Below are positions 48,401 through 57,263 of a DNA stretch of 64,000 bases, piece after piece. Made by a program: the position numbers and the translations under genes. The stretch covers positions 15,463,910-15,527,909 of the forward strand of contig CM028329.1 of NCBI GenBank assembly GCA_016647705.1. The letters run 5' to 3'. Every line of letters starts with the position of its first letter. Position 1 is the stretch's first letter. The notes under the pieces were generated by a model. That model was not told the origin of the DNA and ran no database searches. It was given only the letters and a program-made list of their open reading frames with translations. This DNA is from Eucommia ulmoides (lineage: Eukaryota > Streptophyta > Magnoliopsida > Garryales > Eucommiaceae).

Positions 48401-51400
48401 TTCTAACCAAATAATGATAAAATTTGTCACCTTACTTTCGACAAGTTCCCTTCAAGATCTGTACAAAGAACTGGCACAACATTCTGCAAAATCACAAGTG
48501 AGAACACTTGATATGAAATTACAATAAAAAATGTACATTGTTCAAATGTTAATTCACCAAAGGCTGACTCTGTTACCTGATAAACAAACGAAAGAGCTAT
48601 TATTGGTATACTTAGAGGAACAGCTTTGAAATTAGCTTTCAGAAGAGCATCCCAGTGCAAATCTCCACCTGCAACAACCTGGAAAGTAAACATATGTAGT
48701 ACATAATGAGAAATGGACAAAGCACAATAGCTGAAAGGAAACGTGTAATACCCCCAAATACTATGGTCTGCATCTTAGGCATGTTTCAGCAATGAATATT
48801 ATGTTATAAACTCTATTTTGAAGTTTTACGTTGTGACTTTGCAAAATAATAGTATATTTATATCCGAATTGACATATGAATTGGAAAATGTTTGTTGTAT
48901 GTGTATAACACCAAATGCTTGACAAACTTCCCATAATTTGTATGCTTATTGAGGAATTCTTTATGAAATAAACTCTGGGTACCTTTTATAAACAATTTCG
49001 GACTTAACCGCTAAACCCATTTGAAAGCATAATGTTAGAATCTCACATCGAATTTGTGAGGCTTCTCAAAATAGTCTATATATATGAAAGTAGTCCACTT
49101 GATAACATATGATTTTAGGTTGCAACCTCCTAACATGGTATCCAAGCTAGGTTTGGAAAGTCTAGTTTGTTTTCTTCAATTGTTTGAATGTTTGTAGTCT
49201 CTCTTCTCTTTATTTGATTGCATCATGGGCAAGGTGGGGTTACCGTAAGACGTGGTGTTAGAATCCTACATCGAATTTGCATGACTTCCAAAAATAGTCC
49301 ATATATGAAAGGAGATACTTGATGATATCATATGATTTTAGGCTAGAACCTCCTAACACATAATATATTGGTTGTTTTGCCATTTGGCCTCTTCTTGTTC
49401 TGGCACCTAGGCTTGTCTCTTCTGTTACTAAAGTATTGCCTCTCGAGACCTTTCGTTAAGGTTCTTATGGTTAAAGGTATCAATGTCGTTGTATGGGGTC
49501 TGGAGATGCTAATCACTGTGGTGAAACCTTTTCTTTCTTCCAGTCTTCTTCATATCCTTCAAACATGATATCCAAAGCAGCAATCCATGGGCAAGTAATT
49601 CCCTCTAACCTGTTCTAAAACACAGAAAAAATCATCTTCTCCACCAACAAATCCTATTCTTCAGCCAAAACCCTTTAGTTTCCTCTTACTCAACCAAATC
49701 TACTCCGAATTGACTAGATCGATTCTCAATCACACCAGAATCCAACAAAGCAAGCCCAATCAACCAAATTGAGTTGAATCACCACCAAATCAATCTACAA
49801 CCACTGTTGAGCCCCAATCAGGTCGTCCATCCCCAAATTGAACACTACTCACTGCCGCTCTGCAGCTGTTCATGTACATTTCGGCCACTGTTGTGGTACA
49901 GCCACTGCTGAGCTGCCTCTGCATTATTATTTGATTGCCAAAGCTCGTGTTCAAAATTGTCATGCCACTGCATTGATTTGTCTTTTTGGGCCTTAGCACT
50001 TCACCTAAGTTTCTCCCACCCTAAAAAGAAGAAAAGACATATCTTATCACTTCCAAAATTCATCCCGATTATGAGTCTTGATCTCCTTGTCCTCAGTTCT
50101 CGTTCTCTTATGCCTTAATCACCTTTTCCAATTGTTCGTTGATGGAGGCCCATGTTTATTTTGACTTCCAAATCGTGTTTGTGATTCACACTTCCAGTGT
50201 AATCATGTCCATAGTGCCCAGTTAACTACTTGGAAGTTGAATTGTACCAATTATTTACCATGGTCCAAGGCTAAGGCTGTGAAAGTCACTCTTACAGGGC
50301 AAGTGAAACATTGCCACCTAACTGAATCTGACCCAAAAGATGAGGCCAAGAAGATTGATTAATGGGTTCACACAGACGCTCCGATTGTATCTCAGTTGTG
50401 GAATTCTCTGGAGCCATTGGTTACTGACGAGTACGCGTTTGGATACTTGTAAGGACATCTGATAGTATGTTTGTTTGTTTGTTACAGATGTAAGCCCGCC
50501 CTAATTTATTGATACAGGAATTCGTGTATGAACTACAAATATAGCCAGCAGACTATATAAAACTCTCAACATTACCTCTAACAGATTCTTTAAGATGGGT
50601 TACAACCTCAACATTACCTATAACAGATTCTTTAGGCGATTCAAGAAAAAGATGCTTAAAACTATTAATTTCCGACAGCTTGCGAAAACAATTAAATATT
50701 GTGATTTCGCACCTCATCCAACATTATTGTAAAACCCAAGATATTATCTCTCTTCTAAGAATTTAATCCTGAGGAATCAGAAATGCTAAAAAACAATGCT
50801 CTAGTCATTAATTGAAATCATATTCTATAACTCCGACACAAACATTTCAAGCCAAGTGGATGCATGTTTAATTATAATCTGTGGATGCATGTTTAATTAT
50901 AATCTTTGAAATATAGTATAAACTTTTATAGTCAATGAAGAAAGAAATTACCACAAGAGCCGTGAATGAAATGATAATACCAAAGACTAGAGCCCCATTT
51001 ACTGCTCCGATAAGTCGCTGACTGTAATAAATTTTCAGTTCACTTTATTAGTTCTTGTGAGAAGGCATTAATAACTTTTCTTTTAGCATGGAGAGATTTT
51101 GAAATAAACGCGAAAGGTAAAGACAAAACACAAGAACCACACACCCTATCTCCAAACGAGAAGATATACCAGCACATAAGTAGTGTAAACATGATAAATA
51201 ACCCTCCGGGTTGGCCTAATAATAAAAATTAAAATGTAAAATATAAGTAGAACAAATGGATTTGAAGTTCCATAGAAAATGCCATAATCCTATTTGATGC
51301 CCACCAATGGAGGGCTTTTAAAGGGTAGACGACCCAAACGTGGGAAATATTTGCACATATAGCCTTCCAATTAAGAAGTAACAGGTCTTGTTTGTCCACC

Positions 51401-54400
51401 ACAGGATTTCATTTTGAAACAGAACTTATTCTACATCACTAGATAACAGTCCCACAATTAATCTGCATGGCTAAAAGATTTCAAAACCTTTTCTTTATGT
51501 AGCAATAGAACAGATGGACATTTATGCACGTGGGCATAACGAAGCAGGTGCAAGTAGATACAAAATTTATATAAGGAAGTCCAACTCTTCAATATAATCA
51601 TAAGGCTCTGTAAGAAGCAGAAATGCAACAAATTCTTATCCTAACCCATCTCATAAACAAGTAAACATACAGATGCTCATCAATGTAGCAAGTGTCATAA
51701 ACTTATCACTCATTTTAATACCAACCTTCCAGAGAAGCAAATACCCCCCAAAAGCACTGAAAACAATGTCGCACTTTCCCATCTGCAATTATAATGCTGT
51801 CCATCAAGACCTAAAAGCATATAAAATTATTTGTAACACAGTCCATAATAGTGCTAAAATAAACACAAGCCTGATGGAAATGTTTGAAGTAATCAGATCA
51901 ATGATGGCACTGATAAGCTTAGTCTAAAACCCACACAGAATATCGGCCCATTCACCTTTGAGCATTACCTGGAAGTTATATCAAAGTGATTTTAACATTC
52001 TAAGAAAAGGAATTCCCAGAAAAAAGAAACACAATTCAACTAAAATGCTAATATTTCTAGGAAATTGAAACTCCTTATGAAAGAAATGCATGAGCCATTA
52101 AGCACAGCAGCAGATAAAAGAAAGCGATCAACATCAAATTGGTGCAGGAACATTGTCCAGCGGGGATTAGTGCAGAACATTACTAGAGTACGATATTCCC
52201 CACCTGAGAAATAAAATATTACGGACTGAGTTAGTTAGCGCTCCTTTCGGCGAGTTTCTTCTGGTTATTGTACCTTTAATCAGGGTAATCTAGTTACCTA
52301 GTTTTGAAAGAAGCAGATGTCATCTACTGCTCCTACTGCTCAAGTTGAGTATCTGGCTCATAATGCCTTAGAGATGTTATGCATCCATTCTTCGTTTGAG
52401 GGCCTTGGTACACCTGTTTCTTCTCCTACGGAGATGCATTGCAAGAAGAAAAGCCGTAGCAAAAGGTTATTTATGGCATTCCTGTATTATTTAAGGTTTC
52501 TTGTATTGTTTAAGGTTTTTTGTATTGTTTAGGGTTTTTGTATTGTTTCCTAATTTCATATGAAATGAGTTACTCCACTTGATACCGTACGGTATTAAGT
52601 TGGAACCTCCTAACATGGTATCAGAGCAGGTTCGAATAGGTGATTAATCCCGATCAATCTGTTCTGTATACATTTTTTTTCCTCTTCTTTCTCTTCAATT
52701 TTTTTCACCCCTCAAAAAAAGGGGGCATTTGAACACACCGCCACTGCTCTTTGCAGTAACAGACCAAACCCGCCACTACAACGTAGATCATGTATCCAGC
52801 CACAAGATCTCCTCCCGTCAAACTCCCCAGCCACCAGATCTCCGATCGCAGACTCCCTAGACACTGTCGGTGCCAACTTGCAAACCAGATCTGCCTTCGC
52901 ATCGCAGATCAGTCCTCTGTCGTCACTATTTCGACCAACTCTTGCTTCGCCACCTCCGTCCAAGACCTTGGTCGCCGCCATCTCCGCCATCCAACCAGCC
53001 TTGCTGTCATCATTCAACCCGTGTTGACATTGTTCAATCAGATTTCAGTCGCCTGCCATGTTCTTGTGCGCCTAGGATCAACTGATAATTTCCAATCCTC
53101 ATTTTTCATTTTCTGTTCTATTGTTTCATTTTGAAAAAAAAAAAGGGCCTTATTTAATGTCAAGTTATTTGTCCTATTAATTTATGTAAGTTTTTTTTTT
53201 TTTCGGTTCATTTCCCTTGACTGTTACTGTTAGTTGTTGTATTAATGTCGACTGTGTCACCTCAATTGTTACCCACGCGCAAGTTAAATGGGACCAATTC
53301 CTTGCAGTGGTCCAAAGTTGCGCAAGTTTTCCTTACAGGTCAAAGGAAATATGCTATCAAGACAATTTCTAATGATAAGTATTCTCAGTTTCTCCAGTTC
53401 AAGGCATTCCAACAGGCATCTAATCCCATTACTTCTTTAGCTCAACAAGGTATCCCTACTGCATGCCTTTCCTTTCATCATTCCCCTTCGACACCCTGGG
53501 TCATAGACTCCGTGGATACTGACCACATGTCAAGTGCCTCCTCTTTGTTTACGAATATTCAGTCATCTCCCTCATTGTCTCACGTTATTGTTGTTGATGG
53601 TTCTACATCCCCTATTCGTGGCATTGGCACCATGGAACTCTCACCATGTCATAGTTGATGCTATGCCATTTATTAGCATTTGATGCCACGTGGAATGTCA
53701 AGAGAGAGATCAACATAAATATATGTCCCGATGAACAGCAAGAAATTTAATAATTAGGTCAAAAGTAATGTGGTGGAGGCAAATCCTCTTTGTCACAACA
53801 TCAAGTAAGGCAGATGAAAAGCAAGCAGTTGCATTCTGAGGAAGAAAAACACATGCAACACCAGTAGCATCCATGACGAACCACAACTTCCCAAGATCCC
53901 GTACATGACAGCTTCGTATGCCATTGATATGGACCATATGGTAAATGTGATGGTCAACTCAACCAACACATTTACTTCAAGAAAACTATCATCGACTCTG
54001 AATTTTATCAGCATAAAGGATCCCCTGGACTTTGAACGGAATGAACTAGATCTTATCCTCTATAAATATTCTATCCTCCGTCGTATCTTAATCATTGTCA
54101 TTAGATAAATAGACCAACAAAGCGATAGACTTCATATGAGGCAGTGGAGGCAACAAATATTAATATTAGTGTTAATATGATCAAACATGGAAAATAACTT
54201 GTCAATAAAATTGAAAAAGACGAATCATTTTTTTTATTCAAAAAAAATTCAGAAAACATACTCCTTTCCAAAATAGTTCTCATAAGTAGCTTATTAGCCA
54301 TATCAAACAACTTTTACGATCATGAAAAGAGTATCATAGTAGAAATTAGAGGAACTTTATGAAGAGAAGAATCACAGAGAATCAAAACTTGAAATTCCCC

Positions 54401-54739
54401 AAATTTCACCATATCATCCAATGCATGTGCGGTAATCAATCACTAAAGATGTATTAAAAGACTTCCGATTGGGAAAAGGATTGAAGTTAAGTAAAAGAAG
54501 AAGTGCTGTGCATTAAAATATCTGTGCTTGAGTTGTTTGATAAGATCTCAATGGAGTAATCTCAGATCTGAACATCAGAAATGAATCTAGAGGCAACAGG
54601 AACTTAATTCTCGAGAACTATAACACAAAGCTAGAAGAACAGTTCTTACAATGGAAGGCCAAGGAAACTTGCCAAAATATCTGAAGACCGGGCAACATAG
54701 GCAACAAGAAGGGCATAATGTATGAAGATATACGTCCAG
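38015..54739 (-). CDS. Tyrosine/tryptophan permease-type transporter, 3' nine exons
   Basis: An integral membrane transporter of the aromatic amino acid permease family (Trp_Tyr_perm; bacterial relatives TyrP/Mtr). Plant members are thought to sit in the plastid envelope. Nine coding exons on the minus strand: 54,739-54,650; 51,782-51,726; 51,021-50,952; 48,678-48,577; 48,483-48,431; 45,387-45,237; 45,089-45,005; 38,555-38,427; 38,202-38,015, ending in TAA. All introns are GT..AG and every junction keeps phase; the joined coding length is 925 bases, about 307 residues. The protein shows YIFIHYALLVAYVARSSDIL, RLIGAVNGALVFGIIISF, IIALSFVYQNVVPVLCTDLE, AIPLALFLVWNAVILGSITS and FKALDFAGTYGVLVLFGILP, typical family blocks with hydrophobic helices. 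The N-terminal third is not found. Introns of up to 6.4 kb are filled with transposons. Confidence 0.88.
38427..38555 (-). CDS. Transporter exon h
   Basis: 129 bases, codes LKLPSGENRPLPYLLSLIPP, LVLSLLDPEIFFKALDFAGT and YG. Acceptor ATTTTCAG, donor TGGAG then GTATATAT. The intron to exon g is 6.4 kb. Confidence 0.88.
38643..38755. repeat. Short inverted repeat in intron (MITE-like)
   Basis: GCTATTGGCACT near 38,643 is matched by AGTGCCAATAGC near 38,738, about 90 bases apart. No target duplication was clear. Confidence 0.35.
39169..40583 (+). mobile_element. TRIM-like LTR element with minisatellite interior
   Basis: Direct LTR-like ends (39,169 to about 39,482 and 40,346-40,583) start TGTTGAAATAT and end TCAACA. 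A PBS-like CAGTATCAAGAGCC follows the first, and a polypurine tract TGAGGGGGAG directly precedes the second. Flanks are TGTCT and TGTGT, a near match. The interior (about 39,590-40,330) is a GC-richer array of imperfect units built from GTTGTCGCC, TTTGTTACCCGGC and CATTCCAAG or GTTCAAG-like pieces. No gag or pol is seen. It interrupts the protease part of the Copia relic. A related copy lies at 55,414-56,777. Confidence 0.75.
39590..40330. repeat. GC-rich imperfect tandem array inside TRIM-like element
   Basis: The block recurs many times with variants of CCGGCATTCCA, TTTGTYRCCCGG and GTTGTCRCC. The unit is roughly 30-45 bases and variable. Long frames across it (for example 39,729-40,226) look like a by-product of the repetition. 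Confidence 0.7.
41691..43244. other. Low-complexity and LTR-like intron DNA
   Basis: T- and A-runs at about 41,806-41,830 and 41,893-41,935, then AT-rich DNA, a block with AAAACCG and CGGCCCAAAATCGAACCG of a kind found in plant DNA transposons (42,420-42,540), and a stretch at about 42,840-43,215 with TATAAATAGGAAGAG (42,894) and CTCTTTTTGCCCG. The last part resembles an LTR promoter and leader, but no second copy or PBS was found. Confidence 0.35.
43245..43380. repeat. Long inverted repeat (hairpin) with 28-nt loop
   Basis: The arm 43,245-43,303 (containing AAGTGTATTGCACTCTA and CTCTCGTGCTAATATCAA) pairs with 43,332-43,380 (TTGATATTGGCACGAGAGAA then TGGAGTGCAATACACTT). Pairing is near-perfect apart from an unpaired bulge of about nine bases in the left arm. 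It could be a miRNA-like foldback or a MITE remnant. Confidence 0.75.
43358..43615 (+). CDS. Short unknown ORF
   Basis: 86-codon frame beginning in the right arm of the hairpin (MQYTLSERKELKNEDEKAWN), with three cysteines and one histidine in a CTCHENT-like region. No family recognised. It is in an intron of the transporter on the opposite strand and may be a chance frame. Confidence 0.2.
   Translation: MQYTLSERKELKNEDEKAWNEFLDLYNVTDGIFWSQIKSLITEKGQTSVDCTCHENTSKETKNIRVTEIYKAMGFNVTRNHMQGG
43679..43720. repeat. Perfect palindrome, 18-bp stem, 6-nt loop
   Basis: GGAATCGAGGGCGGAATG is followed after GAATCG by its exact complement CATTCCGCCCTCGATTCC. It lies just inside the left end of the MITE and is GC-rich against an AT-rich surround. 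Confidence 0.9.
43868..44395. repeat. AT-rich minisatellite inside MITE
   Basis: About 25 to 30 imperfect units of roughly 18-20 bases with core AAAATTGAGAACAAAAAC, alternating with TTAGAGAACAGAAAATTG variants. Confidence 0.85.
45005..45089 (-). CDS. Transporter exon g
   Basis: 85 bases, codes PIVDVFSLLAIATSYIGFVL and GLSDFLAD. Acceptor CATGCAG, donor GACT then GTGAGTGA. Confidence 0.87.
45237..45387 (-). CDS. Transporter exon f
   Basis: 151 bases, codes TAIVFGTAIPLALFLVWNAV, ILGSITSSEIGSDKIVDPLQ and LLRSSNGVVG. Acceptor ATCTACAG, donor TTGGG then GTTAGTAC. Confidence 0.88.
45560..46190. mobile_element. Possible hAT-type MITE relic
   Basis: The left part has GAAGTTGTTGAAAAG and GCAGTTGAAAATG blocks, the right part TTAAAAGCACCC and TTAAAAGCAGCCCC then CCAAACACGC. 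This is the look of hAT-derived MITEs (AAAAGC-type subterminal motifs, CCAAACA near the end). Clear terminal inverted repeats and duplications were not found. Confidence 0.3.
46780..48368 (+). mobile_element. Ty1/Copia relic with RT, RNase H and 3' LTR
   Basis: The plus strand carries the C-terminal integrase to RT linker (HPISIFISYAHLSSSYSSFV, LEALSHPGF), RT blocks (VYTVKVHPDGTIERFKARLV, LHQLDIKNSFLNGELTKEVY, HVDDIVITRDDHSGIQELKQ), the post-RT stretch (VGKLNYLIVTRPNISFDVSV), a short RNase H trace, and a polypurine tract CTTGAGGGGGAG (48,211-48,222) before a 3' LTR starting TGTTAAAG (48,223-48,368). No 5' LTR, gag or integrase core is seen. It is broken in many places and lies in the intron between transporter exons e and f. 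Confidence 0.8.
48223..48368 (+). repeat. 3' LTR of the Copia relic
   Basis: Starts TGTTAAAGAG right after the polypurine tract, contains ATTATAAATAGAGGGAGAG (TATA box) and ends near ATCAATCA. The end is approximate. Confidence 0.6.
48431..48483 (-). CDS. Transporter exon e
   Basis: 53 bases, codes NVVPVLCTDLEGNLSKV, the conserved 'NVVPV' helix start of the family. The intron to exon d is only 93 bases. Confidence 0.88.
48577..48678 (-). CDS. Transporter exon d
   Basis: 102 bases, codes VVAGGDLHWDALLKANFKAV followed by PLSIPIIALSFVYQ. Acceptor CTTTCCAG, donor TATCAG then GTAACAG. Confidence 0.88.
49033..49358 (+). mobile_element. Complete TRIM element, 326 bp
   Basis: LTRs of 103 bp each (49,033-49,135 and 49,256-49,358) both run from TGTTAGAATC to CCTCCTAACA. 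The first is followed at once by a PBS-like TGGTATCCAAGC. Both flanks carry CATAA (49,028-49,032 and 49,359-49,363). The interior is 120 bases with no coding. The LTRs differ at roughly one base in six by eye, so it is old. It lies in the intron between transporter exons c and d. Confidence 0.88.
49365..50470 (+). mobile_element. Ty1/Copia relic: LTR end, PBS and gag start
   Basis: A PBS-like TGATATCCAAAGCAG at about 49,568 follows an LTR-like end CTTCAAACA. The leader runs to about 50,200, then gag (QLTTWKLNCTNYLPWSKAKA, AVKVTLTGQVKHCHLTESDP, then VSQLWNSLEPLVTDE) to 50,470. Same gag type as the relics at 41,690 and 53,245. The rest is missing. It is broken. Confidence 0.65.
50952..51021 (-). 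CDS. Transporter exon c
   Basis: 70 bases, codes QRLIGAVNGALVFGIIISF and TALV. Acceptor ATTACAG, donor CTTGTG then GTAATTTC. Confidence 0.85.
51726..51782 (-). CDS. Transporter exon b
   Basis: 57 bases, codes WESATLFSVLLGGICFSG. Acceptor ATTGCAG, donor GGAAG then GTTGGTAT. The phase joins exon a (Leu) and exon c (Ser). Confidence 0.85.
52230..53660 (+). mobile_element. Ty1/Copia relic: RNase H trace, LTR, PBS, gag and protease start
   Basis: 52,240-52,450 reads as RNase H (SGYCTFNQGNLVT, then TAQVEYLAHNALEMLCIHSS). An LTR then ends AACCTCCTAACA at 52,616, with a PBS TGGTATCAGAGCAGG at 52,617. Leader and gag follow (LNGTNSLQWSKVAQVFLTGQ from 53,280; YSQFLQFKAFQQ) and the protease start WVIDSVDTDHMSSASSLF. 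RNase H lies upstream of the LTR, so two copies or a rearranged one are joined here. It is broken. Located in the intron between transporter exons a and b. Confidence 0.7.
53661..54649. other. Intron DNA without recognised features
   Basis: Minus-strand intron between exons a and b. Short frames on both strands show no family motif. Confidence 0.4.
54650..54739 (-). CDS. Transporter exon a (first seen)
   Basis: 90 bases, codes WTYIFIHYALLVAYVARSSD and ILASFLGLP. Acceptor TTGCAG before CTGGACG, donor CCATT then GTAAGAAC. The upstream exon was not located. Confidence 0.85.
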
Positions 54740-55413
54740 CTGCAACCAAAATCAAGAGGATTGTCGTTAGATGAAATTATCTCACATCCATATTATGGGG
54801 AGCTAGTATTGATTCAATCAGGATAGAATAGTGGCAGGTAGATGGAATAGTGTTCATCATACAATCTACATTTTTTACAAAAACCCCAGAAGTATAGAGG
54901 AGAGTCTTACCATCCACTTACCACCTCCCAAAGCTCAAAATGATGGCCAAGCGAAAAACCAAGTACCAAGTGCAGGTCAGCAGCTAGTAGGTAGAGAACT
55001 AACAAACTAAATGTCCAACTAGACAAAAGTATAATCTAGTAAGACACATCAAAAACAATATGCAACTAAAGAAAATGCCACTTAGCCGAGAGGGAGAGAT
55101 AGAGGAACAAAAACCAAAAAAAAAAGATAAAGTTGCAAAGAGAGGTTGGATTGAATGCCTCCAGGTATGAGGCAATTCTTGTTTCCAACCAAATAATAGT
55201 ACGTAAATGTACACCATAGAGAAAAGCATAAACCATCCCCCAGATCTAGGTTTTTTTATCTTCTTCTCTCCATGTACGGAGAAAATTAACAAATGGAACA
55301 ATGATTCAAATATTGCGTTCCGTCAGTTTCATGAAATAATTGAGAACATGATGTAAGAGAGAATTTATGCATGTATTCTTCTCTCTAGGCTAAAATTGAA
55401 ATAGATCATAAAT
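54740..55413. other. Presumed intron upstream of transporter exon a
   Basis: I searched this stretch for the expected preceding exon (a block like MRTLGNVG on the minus strand) and did not find one. Confidence 0.4.
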
Positions 55414-55643
55414 TGTTAGAGATCATCCAAACCACCATCTATTAATGCATACATTAATGATCAAGCCTAAGTCCAAGTTTTACATTTAAAAAAAAAAAAA
55501 AAAACTAGAGAAAAGTAACTAGAGAAGAAATTAATGAAATAAAATGAATAAATATTATATATGGAAAAGGATTTTAATGGACTAGGATTTTAATGGACTA
55601 CATTGTTACATATGTTCTCTCATCTCTTATGACATTGAAACAA

Positions 55644-55647
<4 letters not shown>

Positions 55648-55682
<35 letters not shown>
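55648..55682. repeat. (TA)n microsatellite in LTR
   Basis: A TA run within the minus-oriented LTR. A shorter run sits at the equivalent place (56,619-56,638) in the plus-oriented LTR. Confidence 0.95.
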
Positions 55683-55683
<1 letters not shown>

Positions 55684-55929
55684 CAAAGTGGGTGGTGGTG
55701 TATTCATGATCTTTAGTAGTCGAGAAGATGATGAATTAATAAGGTGGTTGAACATTAAATGCAAATCTTAGACTTAGGCTTGATCATTAATGGATGCATT
55801 AATGGAGGGTGGTTTGGATGATCTCTAACATCCCCCCTCAAACTCAAGGTGGTAGATTGGATACCAAATTGAGTTCGAAAAAAAAAATAAAGTGCAAAAA
55901 CGTCTTGGATGGACATCACATTAGGATAG

Positions 55930-56490
55930 GAAGCCACGGGATAAAGAGGTCGTGAACTTGGACAGCTGCGACATAAAAGGCTGTGAACTTGAACACCGCC
56001 ACAGGATAAAGGGCAGTGAACTCAGAAAGTCGCAGGACATAGAGGTCGTGAGCTTGAAAAGCCGCGGGACAAAGAGGCCGCGAAATTGGACAGTCACGAC
56101 ACAAAAGGCCGCAAGCTTGAACACCGCACATGACAAAGGCCCATGAACTCGGAAAGTTGCGTGACATAGGGGCCGTGAGCTTGAAAAACCACGGGACATA
56201 GGGCCGCAAATTAGGAAAGTCACGGGACATAGAGGCCGCATACTTGAAGATGCGGGACAAAAAGGCTACAAGCTTGGAAAGCTGTGGAACAAAGGAGCCG
56301 CGTACTTAAAGATGCAGGACATAGGGGCCGTGAGCTTGAACACCACACGAGACAAAGGGACATGAACTCAGAAAGCTGCAGGACATAGGGGCTGTGAGCT
56401 TGACATGCCACGAGACAAAAGGCCACGAACTTGAAGACGCAGGACAAAGAGGCCATGAGCTTGGAAAGCCGTGGGACAAAGGGGCCACAT
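55930..56490. repeat. GC-rich tandem array, about 30-40 bp unit
   Basis: Around 15 imperfect units containing variants of GGCCGTGAGCTTGAA, AGCCGCGGGACAAAGAGG and CGCAGGACATAG. It matches, in reverse complement, the array at 39,730-39,880 (for example GTCCTGCGGCTTTTC and TTCAAGCTCRCRRCC). Long overlapping frames on the minus strand follow from repeat length. Confidence 0.8.
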
Positions 56491-56861
56491 ACTCGAAAAG
56501 CATGCCTCAATGATCAAGCCTAAGTCCAAGATTTGCATTTAATGTTCAACCACCTCATTAATACACCACCTTCCCAACCACCAAAGATCATCAATGCACC
56601 ACCACCCACTTTGTGATATATATATATATATATATATATGGTTGTTTAGATGTGAAAAGAGATGAAAGAACACATGTAACAATATAGTCCATTAAAATCC
56701 TTCTCCACCATATATAATATTTCTCCATTTTATTTCATTCATTTTTTCTCTAGTTACTTTTCCCATCAATTTCAACTTAAACTATAGCCTTTTTTTTTTT
56801 GATTGATTGGCAAAATATTCTGATTTGACTTGCAGAATATTGTCCATATGTTTATAGCTAT

Positions 56862-56986
56862 TGTTAAATCCCACATCGCTTGTGTTACTTAATCCTGAGC
56901 TATATATAAAGCCTAGAGTAATCATCATCTTACAAGACGTCTTTTGAGAGTGAGTTAGGCCCATTGGGTTTATCTAGGATTCAACA
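56862..56986 (+). mobile_element. Solo TRIM LTR, 125 bp
   Basis: Starts TGTTAAATCCCACATCGC, has a GAGCTATATATAAAGCC TATA box, ends GGATTCAACA. GCTAT flanks both sides (56,857-56,861 and 56,987-56,991). Confidence 0.8.
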
Positions 56987-57263
56987 GCTATTGTACTACT
57001 AAAATCATGGTGCTCAAGTACTCCACCAAACTAGCATGTCAGAAGAGACGAGGTTTCACTTGGGAAGCCTTTCACAACACATTCGATACAGGCAACTATT
57101 CCTATGTTTGGAACACAAGATTAGTTTTCATTCACATTCCCAAGTATTTGATAATCTGACAAATGGGATTAATCAAATCCAAAATCAAACAAGGTATATT
57201 TTGAATGGGAATCAAAATGAATTAAAGTTCGGCAAACTAGATATTTCCATTATTGAGTAATAT

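Larger units (their letters stand above)
55414..56777. mobile_element. Rearranged TRIM-like element with minisatellite interior
   Basis: Related to 39,169-40,583. Pieces in order: a plus-oriented LTR start (55,414-55,481, TGTTAGAGATCATCC), an A-run, a full minus-oriented LTR (55,503-55,830, reading TGTTAGAGATC from the right) with a polypurine tract beside it (CTTGAGTTTGAGGGGGGA on the minus strand), a minus-oriented GC-rich tandem array (about 55,930-56,490), and a plus-oriented LTR lacking its first bases (56,501-56,776) ending TTTCAAC. The outer flanks TAAAT and TAAAC nearly match, suggesting one outer insertion later rearranged or entered by a second copy in inverse orientation. No coding capacity is seen. 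Confidence 0.7.

Noticed and set aside
52712-53134. Overlapping frames on both strands in a GC-rich stretch
   Set aside because: Leader of the Copia relic between PBS and gag; no domain in either strand, composition explains the frames.
56862-56986. Possible Cassandra element (TRIM with 5S rRNA-like sequence)
   Set aside because: The LTR start and size fit TRIMs, but I could not see the 5S internal promoter boxes, so no 5S relation is claimed.
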